Below, piece after piece: positions 38,720-46,306 of a DNA stretch of 64,000 bases. The DNA is taken from positions 416,945-480,944 of the forward strand of contig RDOG01000001.1 of NCBI GenBank assembly GCA_011365055.1, read 5' to 3'. The translations under genes and the position numbers were made by a program. The first letter of the stretch is position 1. Each line of letters opens with the position of its first letter. Below the pieces are notes generated by a model. It had not been told where the DNA came from, did not search any database, and saw only the letters and a list, made by a program, of their open reading frames with translations. This DNA comes from Promethearchaeota archaeon. GTDB lineage: Archaea > Asgardarchaeota > Lokiarchaeia > Helarchaeales > RDOG01.

Positions 38720-39147
38720 CTTAGAGTCTAAATTTAATGGGATTTTTCTTGTAATTAATTAAAAATGTTTGAAAAAAAGCTTGAATCATCAATATATCTT
38801 TAGTATTTCATTTTTAGATAAAATATAATCCAAAAATAAGTCTTTTAATTTAAAATTTGAGAGAAAAATTAAGAGGTTTTTTAATTTAATGATAATTCAA
38901 TCTACTGCAAAAAATCTGATTATTTACTAACACTTTTTGCAAATTTAAGCAGAAAAATGTTTGGAAACGCAATATAAGCAATTTACACTTAAGTCTTCTT
39001 CTTCAAATGTTGTGAGAAGATCAGAGTCTTCCCCTATATTTGCTCAATCTATTTTTATCCTTTCTTATTTATTAAAACTTAAAATATTTCTTTAATATTT
39101 TAATTTTCATATATCAATAATAAATATTTTTAGAAATAGGAAAAATT
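38720..39147. other. A/T-rich intergenic region, no gene seen
   Basis: Between the longin operon and the hydrogenase transcript there are about 430 bases with many stops in all frames and no tRNA-like fold. The one visible structure is a loose inverted pair TGCAAAAA (38906-38913) and TTTTTGCA (38934-38941). It must contain the promoter of the longin operon. Confidence 0.4.
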
Positions 39148-39163
39148 AAAAAAAGAAAAAAAA
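39148..39163 (-). terminator. Oligo-T terminator after vhuU
   Basis: On the minus strand the SECIS-like hairpin is followed at once by eight T, one C and seven T. Archaeal RNA polymerase stops at such oligo-T tracts, so the vhuA-vhuU transcript probably ends here and includes the hairpin as its 3' untranslated region. Confidence 0.6.
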
Positions 39164-39225
39164 GGTTCGCCCGGGCAGGGCTGTCCACGCCGGCTCGTCT
39201 TTTCACCGACGCTTCAACCAGAACC
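39164..39225 (-). promoter_or_regulatory. SECIS-like selenocysteine insertion element
   Basis: Two bases after the vhuU stop, a 62-base GC-rich stretch stands out from the A/T-rich surroundings. It is closed by GGTTC (39225-39221) with GAACC (39168-39164). Inside, GCGTCGG (39212-39206) pairs with CCGGCGT (39193-39187), with a 12-base apical loop that contains AAAA; below it, an internal loop has TTGAA on one side and GGA on the other, then CTG/CAG. Archaeal SECIS elements have a GAA-containing internal loop and lie in the 3' UTR. It would recruit the Sec-specific elongation factor. Confidence 0.72.
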
Positions 39226-39227
39226 GT

Positions 39228-39395
39228 TTATTCCACACCAAGATAGATTTCTCGCTTGGCGATTTCCTTGCCGTGCTCATCTACAATGGTCAAGTGCGCG
39301 GCACATGAAAGTCAGAAATCGTAATTTCTGATGACCATTTCTATTAGATTAAGAGCAACGTCTTGAACTTTTGGATCGTTTAAATCAAAAGGCAT
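39228..39395 (-). CDS. vhuU: VhuU: selenoprotein C-terminal fragment of NiFe-hydrogenase
   Basis: ATG at 39395 with AAGGTGA upstream, ten bases after vhuA. The frame runs 27 codons, meets TGA at 39314-39312, and continues to TAA at 39228. Read with selenocysteine at residue 28 it is 55 residues, with the motif DFULSCAAH (26-34). This is the D-x-C/U-x2-C-x2-H nickel-ligand motif (L2) that normally ends a NiFe-hydrogenase large subunit and is missing from VhuA here. In methanogen VhuU the same position is Sec. The Pro usually before the first ligand is Phe. The small peptide would join VhuA and supply two of the four metal-binding thiol/selenol groups. Confidence 0.85.
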
Positions 39396-39405
39396 GTTAT
39401 TCACC

Positions 39406-40746
39406 TTACTTAAACATGGGTTCCGGTAATTTAACGGAATCTAAGATTTTTTTCTCAAAGATATCGATTGCTGCTTGCTTTACTGACAACTCTGCACCCC
39501 CAATATTATGATTGGTAGCCACAACCATGTTTGCTTTCGTTATGATACCCTTATCATCACTCCAGTATTCATGAATTAGTGTTCCTCTTGGAGCTTCGCT
39601 AACACCTGCAAGATTTCCTGCTTTGGGCATCACATCTGCTAATTTAACATCAGTGGAAACAATTTCAGGATCCTGTAGCAAGTTAGCTGCAATTTCAACA
39701 GCAGCAATTGTTTCAATAATTCTAGCCCAGATATAGGCGAACGTCATATGGCACGGCCTTCCTACAACGTCTCTAAATTTTTTGAATAATTCAGGAGCAA
39801 GTGCAGTTCGGGAATCCATCTTATCACAAACATTTAAACGAGCTAAAGTATTTGCTCTCCATAATCCTTCTGGATAACCAGTCTGTTTATGATAAACGTG
39901 CGTTGCCATGCTATGAGGACTAACATATTCACCTACGAATTCTTTATATTCATAAGAAGGTCTATCTTCTACAATTTTTCCTTCTTTATTCATGACTCTT
40001 AAGTGCGCTTTCTTTTGCCAGTCGTCTTCCCAAATGGTATGTTCACCGTTAGCTTTACATAAACCAATATAAAAAGTCGGAACTACAGCATATTTAGTGA
40101 TAACATCTAAATAATCATTAACTAACTTATCACCAATTTCTACGACTTCTTTGCCAATTTCCACGAGTTGTGGAACATCTTTCAAGAATTTTTGTCTAGT
40201 ATCTTCGTCTAATGGTTTTGACATACCACCTGGAATTGCTGTAATGGGATGAACTGCTTTACCACCAATGGCACGGCATAATTCTTGACCCCATTTCATT
40301 GCCCATAGGACTTTCTTACCCAATTCTGGTGCAGCATTTATGATTGCTACAACGTTGCGCTTCTCTGGCGGTGCCAAAGGACCGAATACAAGATCAGGGA
40401 GTTGTAGTGCTGCAATATGGAGAACATGGGAAGAGACTTGCTTCGCTTGAATCATAAGTTCTCTGAGCTTATAGGCAGGTCTAGGAATTTTGTCCCAAAT
40501 ACCCCATGCACCCTCAGTAGCTTTTGCAGCTGTAAGGTGGTGAGGAATAGGACAGATACCACAAATACGAGGTGCTAGTCGTGGAGCATGTTCCGCTGGG
40601 CGACCTTCAAAGAATTTTTCGAAGAATCGAGTTGAAGTAACGTTAATTTGTGCATCTTCAACTTTAAAATCTGGCCCAAGCTTTATTGTAACGTCACCAT
40701 GACCTTCAAGCCTCGTAATAGGCTGGATTTTTAGTATTTTCGACAT
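39406..40746 (-). CDS. vhuA: Vhu/Mvh-type NiFe-hydrogenase large subunit, split
   Basis: A 446-residue large subunit of the methanogen-type F420-non-reducing hydrogenase (group 3c). The N-terminal nickel motif RICGICPIPHH is at residues 60-70, after ITRLEGHGD. The C-terminal motif with the other two ligands is absent; the protein stops at LPEPMFK, and the motif is encoded separately by vhuU ten bases downstream. It would oxidise H2 for ferredoxin and heterodisulfide-type reduction in a complex with MvhG/MvhD and Hdr. No small subunit or VhuD gene lies in this window, so these partners must be encoded elsewhere. Confidence 0.92.
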   Translation of the reverse strand: MSKILKIQPITRLEGHGDVTIKLGPDFKVEDAQINVTSTRFFEKFFEGRPAEHAPRLAPRICGICPIPHHLTAAKATEGAWGIWDKIPRPAYKLRELMIQAKQVSSHVLHIAALQLPDLVFGPLAPPEKRNVVAIINAAPELGKKVLWAMKWGQELCRAIGGKAVHPITAIPGGMSKPLDEDTRQKFLKDVPQLVEIGKEVVEIGDKLVNDYLDVITKYAVVPTFYIGLCKANGEHTIWEDDWQKKAHLRVMNKEGKIVEDRPSYEYKEFVGEYVSPHSMATHVYHKQTGYPEGLWRANTLARLNVCDKMDSRTALAPELFKKFRDVVGRPCHMTFAYIWARIIETIAAVEIAANLLQDPEIVSTDVKLADVMPKAGNLAGVSEAPRGTLIHEYWSDDKGIITKANMVVATNHNIGGAELSVKQAAIDIFEKKILDSVKLPEPMFK

Positions 40747-41119
40747 TTTTTACAACCTTTTTTAATGAATTATCCAATTTCTCTCGCGAGATCTATTGTT
40801 TAATTTTTTTAATGGTTAGTATTAGAAAAACTTATAAGATTTTCTTATTTAGATAAGAAAAATTGATGAAAAAACTAAGTTCCTTCACTTTTTTAAGTTT
40901 GTTATTACAACATGTAAGAATATATACCTTTTTATATACCAGCAGAGTAAAAAAATGGATTTTAACATACAATTTAGCAATCTTAAAAATTCTGGAAGAA
41001 GAAAAATATGTATAAATAAAAATTAAATCTAATTCAACTTTTAAATTGGAGGAAAAAGTTCTATTAATAAAAAGAAGAAAAGAAAAAAAAGTGAAATTTC
41101 AAAGAATATCAAAATAAAA
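40747..41119 (-). promoter_or_regulatory. vhuA promoter region with inverted repeats
   Basis: Upstream of vhuA the minus strand has a TATA-like CTTATAAG (40831-40838). Just upstream of it is a perfect inverted repeat with nine-base arms, TTTTCTTAT-TTAG-ATAAGAAAA (40840-40861), where a BRE or an activator/repressor site would lie. A second perfect palindrome, TCTCGCGAGA (40782-40791), is in the expected leader and is unusually GC-rich for the region. Both may be operators; the regulator is unknown. The rest of this gap shows no gene. Confidence 0.45.
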
Positions 41120-41401
41120 ATGGTCCCACAATCATTAAAGAAAGAAAATTTCAGAAAATACATTATGATTTATATTCTTATTGATACTTCTATGCGAATA
41201 GATGGGATGACAAGAATTAAACTAGAAAATTTAGATTTGAATCAAAGAAATATTTACACGAAAGGAAAAATAGATGATATAAAATATATTTTCAGAAGGA
41301 ATTTAAAAAAAGAAATAGAAACTTATCTAATGATAAGAAAAAGAATTAATTCCGTTCATAATAATAATATTCCGTTATTTTTCTCCCATAAATCTATTTA
41401 G
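41120..41401 (+). pseudogene. Relic of a tyrosine recombinase/integrase
   Basis: The 93-residue frame matches the first part of an integrase catalytic domain: IYILIDTSMRIDGMTRIKLENLDLNQRNIYTKGK, where the R of SMRID aligns with the conserved box I Arg, then KKEIETYLMIRKR and PLFFS. The remaining catalytic residues (HxxR and Tyr) and the whole N-terminal domain are missing, and the following sequence has stops. It is probably a decayed mobile-element gene. No flanking attachment repeats were found by eye. Confidence 0.6.
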
Positions 41402-41565
41402 TCAAAATTTATGAAAAATACACAGATAAAATGCTTGAAAGTTGGTTTTATGCTTTTGAAGAATTATAAATTTTCTTTTTTTATTTTTATTTATGATGAG
41501 TTTCATTTTAATAGATTCGGAATAATTTGTATGGAAAGAAAAATCCAATTTACTCGGGATTAAAT

Positions 41566-42162
41566 ATGAACTTTAAAAACGTAATTTTAGAAACTCGTAT
41601 AAATTATGATATAAGAACAGAAGATCACATGGAATATGATCGAATTGTACCACCTGATTGGTTATTAGTTAATGGTGAAATTAGTATATCCCAATTTAAA
41701 GAATTATTTGAGGATCAAGATATATTATTTTCAGAAGGAAATGTGGTATGGGGAACTATAATCCAAGCTAATAACAAACTTTTTTCTCCAGGTTCATATG
41801 ACCATCCTGCAGTTATATTATATAGTCTTAATGAAAGAATTGATTCAAATCCAAAATTAATTAAAAAAGTTGCAAGAGACTTATTTTCATTAAAAGGTGA
41901 GCAAACAGATCAAGATCTTCAAGAATTCTCGGATAGGCTAAAGAGCGAACGTGCTTATAAATGGAAAGTACCTATTCCACCACGTATTTCAAATAATATA
42001 CAATGCTTTTATACTACATCTCTAATTGTAAGAAAACATTTACCTAATGGTTATCTATATAGTAATCTGTTTCCATATTTAGTATGCCCAGAAAAAACAA
42101 AAGTGGGAACAATTTTACCCTCACGATACTGGTCTGAGAGGTTCCTTAAGAAATATTGGTAA
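41566..42162 (+). CDS. Hypothetical protein, 198 aa
   Basis: A soluble protein with no recognised family. Visible features: an acidic N-terminal half (EDHMEYDRIVPPDWLLVNGE), strands such as VVWGTIIQANNKLF and a YDHPAVILYSL segment, a helix-rich middle (KKVARDLFSLK), and a basic aromatic C-terminus (SRYWSERFLKKYW). The ATG at 41566 is preferred; the frame also opens at TTG 41527. It sits between the integrase relic and the first GCS2-like gene and could be part of either unit. Confidence 0.6.
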   Translation: MNFKNVILETRINYDIRTEDHMEYDRIVPPDWLLVNGEISISQFKELFEDQDILFSEGNVVWGTIIQANNKLFSPGSYDHPAVILYSLNERIDSNPKLIKKVARDLFSLKGEQTDQDLQEFSDRLKSERAYKWKVPIPPRISNNIQCFYTTSLIVRKHLPNGYLYSNLFPYLVCPEKTKVGTILPSRYWSERFLKKYW

Positions 42163-42318
42163 GACAATGATTTTAGTCTTACATCCTTAATTTTCTTCTT
42201 GATTTTTTGAAAATAAAGAGTAAATTTATCTCAGTTTTTTTCTTTCCCATAATATGCTATCATAAAATATCTATTAATAATTGATTTTTTTTTTTTAATG
42301 AAAACTTTAATCCTTAAT

Positions 42319-43614
42319 TTACAAAGGACTTTTCTGACGAAATCCTTTTCCAAGAATGATATTATCAACATTTGGGAGATCGATGTTAAGATATCTTGCA
42401 AAACTGAATAAATTTTCACCATTTAAATTACGTTCTTGAGCTTTCAAATATTTAAAGCAAAATTTTTTATTAATTTCAAGATTATTTTCCTTGGGAAACT
42501 TAAGTTGAATCTTTTGATATGCAGTTCTGACAATATCAGCCATGTTCCATCCTTTTTTTGCAAGTCGAAATACGTCCAAGATATCTTGGGAGACATCACT
42601 TTCTTTTATCTCAGCCCTATAAAAATTAAAAAACATATCAATGTATTTTGGAAAAGAAAGTAAGATATTATCCCAGCGAATAGGGGCTCTTACACCTATT
42701 TGAGCAATTTTCCATTTATCTTGTTGGTATTCGTCCATATCAAAGTGATCCCACAATTTTTTTCTTTTTAATGCACCCACTATTGAAATATACACGATGA
42801 AAAGTCCTGCAACTATATATTCGGGTATGGTTGAATCAGTTACCCTAATTTCAAGAGTATATGGTTTTTTATAATCTTTTGGAGGAGAATAATACATTTC
42901 ATCATAATGTGTAGTATTTTCCAAAAGATATGGAAGACTAATTCTACTAAGGGAATTAAACATTTGATAATGATTATGAAGATACCTATTTGAAGCATTA
43001 CCCGTTAAATTGTTGTTAAAGATTGGAGAATTTGCAGTCATGGCTATGATGAAAGGGATTTGTTGATGGATATGAGGAGCTATGAGTTTAATTTCTTCAG
43101 AATTTATCCCTCTTTTTTTTCCAAATCCGATATGATAATGGACTCCTGCTACGTCTTCCGCCTCAGAATAGGATCCCAATAATGCTATTCGATATTTTTC
43201 ATCTTCCTCGATATTAACGAAATATTTTCTTAAACCTGCCTTAATTCTGAAATAAGCTTCATTAATGGAATCATATATTCCAGAATTATATTCGGACCCT
43301 ATTGTTTGATCCTCAATATATTGTTCATCTTTTTCAATTCCCGCTTTGGGATATATCGGAGCCATTGATCGTATTTCTAAATTCGCTAAATTTATTGAAA
43401 ACGATTCTACTTCGATACCCATTGAAATCTCGTGGTACGGAGGAACAGCTTCTGAATTAATTACTTGTTTTTTAATTCCTGTTAAAGTAAGTAAAAAAGG
43501 GGTTCCACAATTCGGGCAATCAAATTTTTTCTTTTTTTGAATAGTTATTTTATCTTTATCATCAAATAAAAAGTCTAAATTTTTTGTACATTCAGGACAA
43601 AAGCCAAGTTTCAT
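42319..43614 (-). CDS. Zinc ribbon-GCS2-like ligase, paralog 1
   Basis: A 431-residue protein. N-terminal zinc ribbon: two CxxC pairs (CPEC at 6-9 and CPNCG near 34) about 25 residues apart, close to LysW carrier proteins. The rest matches the GCS2/glutamate-cysteine-ligase fold: GIEVESFS, TIGSEYNS, AGVHYHIGFG, TANSP, SNR and LEIRVTDS. In this superfamily such residues bind Mg-ATP and the carboxylate, so an ATP-dependent carboxylate-amine ligase is predicted. The substrate is unknown. It lies upstream of a small gene of the same strand (43678) in the reverse order, that gene first. Confidence 0.75.
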   Translation of the reverse strand: MKLGFCPECTKNLDFLFDDKDKITIQKKKKFDCPNCGTPFLLTLTGIKKQVINSEAVPPYHEISMGIEVESFSINLANLEIRSMAPIYPKAGIEKDEQYIEDQTIGSEYNSGIYDSINEAYFRIKAGLRKYFVNIEEDEKYRIALLGSYSEAEDVAGVHYHIGFGKKRGINSEEIKLIAPHIHQQIPFIIAMTANSPIFNNNLTGNASNRYLHNHYQMFNSLSRISLPYLLENTTHYDEMYYSPPKDYKKPYTLEIRVTDSTIPEYIVAGLFIVYISIVGALKRKKLWDHFDMDEYQQDKWKIAQIGVRAPIRWDNILLSFPKYIDMFFNFYRAEIKESDVSQDILDVFRLAKKGWNMADIVRTAYQKIQLKFPKENNLEINKKFCFKYLKAQERNLNGENLFSFARYLNIDLPNVDNIILGKGFRQKSPL

Positions 43615-43677
43615 CTAATCAATCCAAATTGTTGCTAAAACAGGTAAATTTTATTGAATATAAAATTCAAAAAAAAT

Positions 43678-43893
43678 TTATTCATCAACACTTGTCCAAC
43701 TATATAATTTATTGAGCAAGAAATTCTTATATCGACCATCTTCAAGTTGAATGGAGATATAATCAACTCCAGTATCAGACTTTTTGAAGTTAATGGAAAC
43801 AACCGTGCTCCCAAATGCTGATTCATTTAATCTAATAGTTTCTGGAGTTGTTGCTGAAGTTTGTAGAATTATTTGCGTTATTTTTTTTATCAT
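43678..43893 (-). CDS. Small protein beside the GCS2-like genes, 71 aa
   Basis: From the ATG at 43893 (GGTGG close upstream; a TTG at 43905 is also open) the product is 71 residues: MIKKITQIILQTSATT, then strands TVVSINFKKSD and YISIQLEDGRYKNFLLNKLY and the tail SWTSVDE. The pattern is similar to KTSC-like small domains. It is encoded 63 bases before the first zinc ribbon-ligase gene. Its acidic C-terminal Glu invites the guess that it could be a ligase substrate or carrier, but there is no direct evidence. Confidence 0.55.
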   Translation of the reverse strand: MIKKITQIILQTSATTPETIRLNESAFGSTVVSINFKKSDTGVDYISIQLEDGRYKNFLLNKLYSWTSVDE

Positions 43894-43953
43894 GATACCA
43901 CCCAATTTTTAATTTAATCTAATAAATTTTAATTTTTATTATTATATTTAAGA

Positions 43954-44925
43954 TTATTTATGAAATTTTAAATTAAGGATGGGTTCACCTGCATCAAGAC
44001 GACAGATATTTTCAACCATTACTGATATCATCCGATCATGACTTTCGATGGTACTGCCTGCAACATGAGGTAAAGTTACCACGTTCTCCTTAAATAACGG
44101 ATCTTCCGGATTTTCGGGTTCATTCCAAAACACGTCAAGACCTGCACCAGCAATGAGCTTATTTTTTAATGCATTATGAAGTGCATCCTTATTTATGATC
44201 GGTCCGCGACTGACATTGATGATATAAGCTGTTGGTTTCATTAATCGAAATTCACGCTCGCCAATAAGATCTTTTGTCTCAAAAGTCACTGGTACATGTA
44301 TAGAAACGTAATCAGAATTCTGTAACAAGTGATCTAAGTCATTTTTATTACCTAAAAAATCTATTTCAAAGTCATATATGTCGCTAGGTTTAATTTTTTG
44401 TTTGATTGCCATGACTTTCATTTCAAATCCAATAGCTCGTCTCGCAAGTTCAATGCCAGATTGTCCAAAGCCAATTATACCTAAAATTTTTCCTGCAAGT
44501 TCCATTCCGATTGGGACACCCAACTTGCGTGTCTGGAATAAAATGTGGGCTTCATTAGATTTTTTTGCTAATGCCAACATAAAATAAAATGCTGTTTCTG
44601 CAACGGACTTCTTGTTAGTACCAGGAGCATTTGCAACGAAAATTTTACGATAATTAGCAGCTTCAATATCAATACCCTCAAGGCCTACACCGAATTGTTG
44701 GATAAGCTTGAGACGAGGAGCGGCATCCATTACTTGTTTATCAATAATTTCCATTGTCGGAATGAGAGCATTAACATCTTTTACTTGCTGATCCAAAGGG
44801 ATGGAAGAATCTTGATAGATAAATATAAGAGTTTTAATTTTTTCTTTTAAACGAAGTTCAAGTTTTTTAGCAGCATTTCGCCAACCCATCCCACACCAAA
44901 TCACCTTCATCTTATCTTCTCTCAT
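43954..44925 (-). CDS. D-2-hydroxyacid dehydrogenase, NAD-dependent
   Basis: A 323-residue member of the family of D-lactate, glycerate and phosphoglycerate dehydrogenases. The NAD fold is at GKILGIIGFGQSGIELARRA (about 143-162), and the catalytic set is Arg in NVSRGPIINK, Glu in FWNEPENPEDPLF and His in LPHVAGST. It interconverts a D-2-hydroxyacid and a 2-oxoacid; the exact substrate cannot be told. Two starts are close (44925 and 44910); the second has GAGAAG before it. It lies between the GCS2-like paralogs, so a metabolic link with them is possible. Confidence 0.88.
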   Translation of the reverse strand: MREDKMKVIWCGMGWRNAAKKLELRLKEKIKTLIFIYQDSSIPLDQQVKDVNALIPTMEIIDKQVMDAAPRLKLIQQFGVGLEGIDIEAANYRKIFVANAPGTNKKSVAETAFYFMLALAKKSNEAHILFQTRKLGVPIGMELAGKILGIIGFGQSGIELARRAIGFEMKVMAIKQKIKPSDIYDFEIDFLGNKNDLDHLLQNSDYVSIHVPVTFETKDLIGEREFRLMKPTAYIINVSRGPIINKDALHNALKNKLIAGAGLDVFWNEPENPEDPLFKENVVTLPHVAGSTIESHDRMISVMVENICRLDAGEPILNLKFHK

Positions 44926-45011
44926 TAATTAATTATAACATTTTTTATGGTTATCTTAACATATTTATTTACTATTTAATTAAAAATTTTTATTTAGAGA
45001 GGATTACTTTA

Positions 45012-46286
45012 ATGAAACTAGGAACATGTCCCGTGTGTACAGAGGAATTAGATGGAAATTATGAAAAAAAAGAATTGATTTTAATTAAGAAAGGAGAAAA
45101 ATTTGATTGTTATCAATGTGGTTCAGAATTATTTTTAGATTTAATTAAAGAACGACCCAGATTAGGATCTGAAAAGGCAATCATATTAAAATATCCAACA
45201 TTAACAATGGGATTAGAGATAGAATCATTTTCTATTGATTTAAATAAAATGAAATTCGTTTCCATGGCACCAATTTATCCGAAGGATGGAATTGAACGAG
45301 AAGAAGAATTTAAGAAAGATATGACAATCGGATCTGAATTTAATTCACCAGTATTCACTTCTTTGAATGAAGCTTTTTTTAGGTTAAAAACTGCATTAAG
45401 AAAGTATTTTGTTAATTTAGAAACTGATGAGAATATGAGAATAGCATTAATAGGATCATATGATTATGAAAACGAAACTGCAGGGGTTCATTATCATTTT
45501 GCCTTTAATAAAGTGAAAGGAATTACTATTGAACAAGCAAAACACATTTCCCCGCTCATCCACCAACATATACCTTTCATCATAGCCATTACAGCGAACT
45601 CACCTATAATTCGAAAAAAAATGACAAAAATTGCATCAAATAGACTACTTAATAACGGTATGGCAATGTTTTCACCGTTAACTCGTGAAGATCTTGAAGA
45701 AATTGAGTTAACCAACCATTTTAACGAGATAAATTTCGCAAAAGGAACTGAAAAAAAGCCTTCAACTTTGGAAATTAGAGTTGTTGATTCTACTATTCCA
45801 GAATATATCATGGCAGGGTTATTTATAGCTTATATTTCAATTCTAGGAGCAATAAAGGGAAAAAAACCTTGGAAATATTTTAAATTTTCAAGACATGAAA
45901 AAGATAGAATAAATGCCGCTCGACGAGGTGTTAAAGCGGAGATTCACTGGAATAAGGCTAAATGGGTTATTCCTAAATATATTGACGCATTTTTTAATTA
46001 TTATCGAACGGAAGTTAAGGAAAGTAACATAAATCGAGATATTTTAAATGTTTTTCGCTTGGCTAAAAGTTGGTGGAATGCTGCAGATATAGTCAGAGAA
46101 TCTTACAGAATAATAGAGAATAGATACAAAAACAAAGGGCAAGATTTCATAAATCAAGAATTTTGCAGAAAGCTTTTAGAAGCACAAAGACGAAATTTAG
46201 ATGGGGATAATTTAATTAGCTTCGCGCGACATTTAAACGTAAAAATCCCATCAATTGAAAATGTCAAGTTGGGTAAATATTTTTAA
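45012..46286 (+). CDS. Zinc ribbon-GCS2-like ligase, paralog 2
   Basis: A 424-residue paralog with the LysW-like zinc ribbon at C6/C9 and C33/C36 (CPVCTEELDG ... FDCYQCGSEL). Ligase motifs are at GLEIESF (67-73), GSEFNS (107-112), AGVHYHF (157-163), ANSP (195-198), SNR (209-211) and LEIRVVDS (253-260), followed by a helical C-terminal third with RRNLDGDNLISFARHL. GAGAGGATT precedes the ATG. Function as for paralog 1. It is divergent from the dehydrogenase and 20 bases before paralog 3. Confidence 0.75.
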   Translation: MKLGTCPVCTEELDGNYEKKELILIKKGEKFDCYQCGSELFLDLIKERPRLGSEKAIILKYPTLTMGLEIESFSIDLNKMKFVSMAPIYPKDGIEREEEFKKDMTIGSEFNSPVFTSLNEAFFRLKTALRKYFVNLETDENMRIALIGSYDYENETAGVHYHFAFNKVKGITIEQAKHISPLIHQHIPFIIAITANSPIIRKKMTKIASNRLLNNGMAMFSPLTREDLEEIELTNHFNEINFAKGTEKKPSTLEIRVVDSTIPEYIMAGLFIAYISILGAIKGKKPWKYFKFSRHEKDRINAARRGVKAEIHWNKAKWVIPKYIDAFFNYYRTEVKESNINRDILNVFRLAKSWWNAADIVRESYRIIENRYKNKGQDFINQEFCRKLLEAQRRNLDGDNLISFARHLNVKIPSIENVKLGKYF

Positions 46287-46306
46287 TAGAATAATTAAGG
46301 ATCAAA

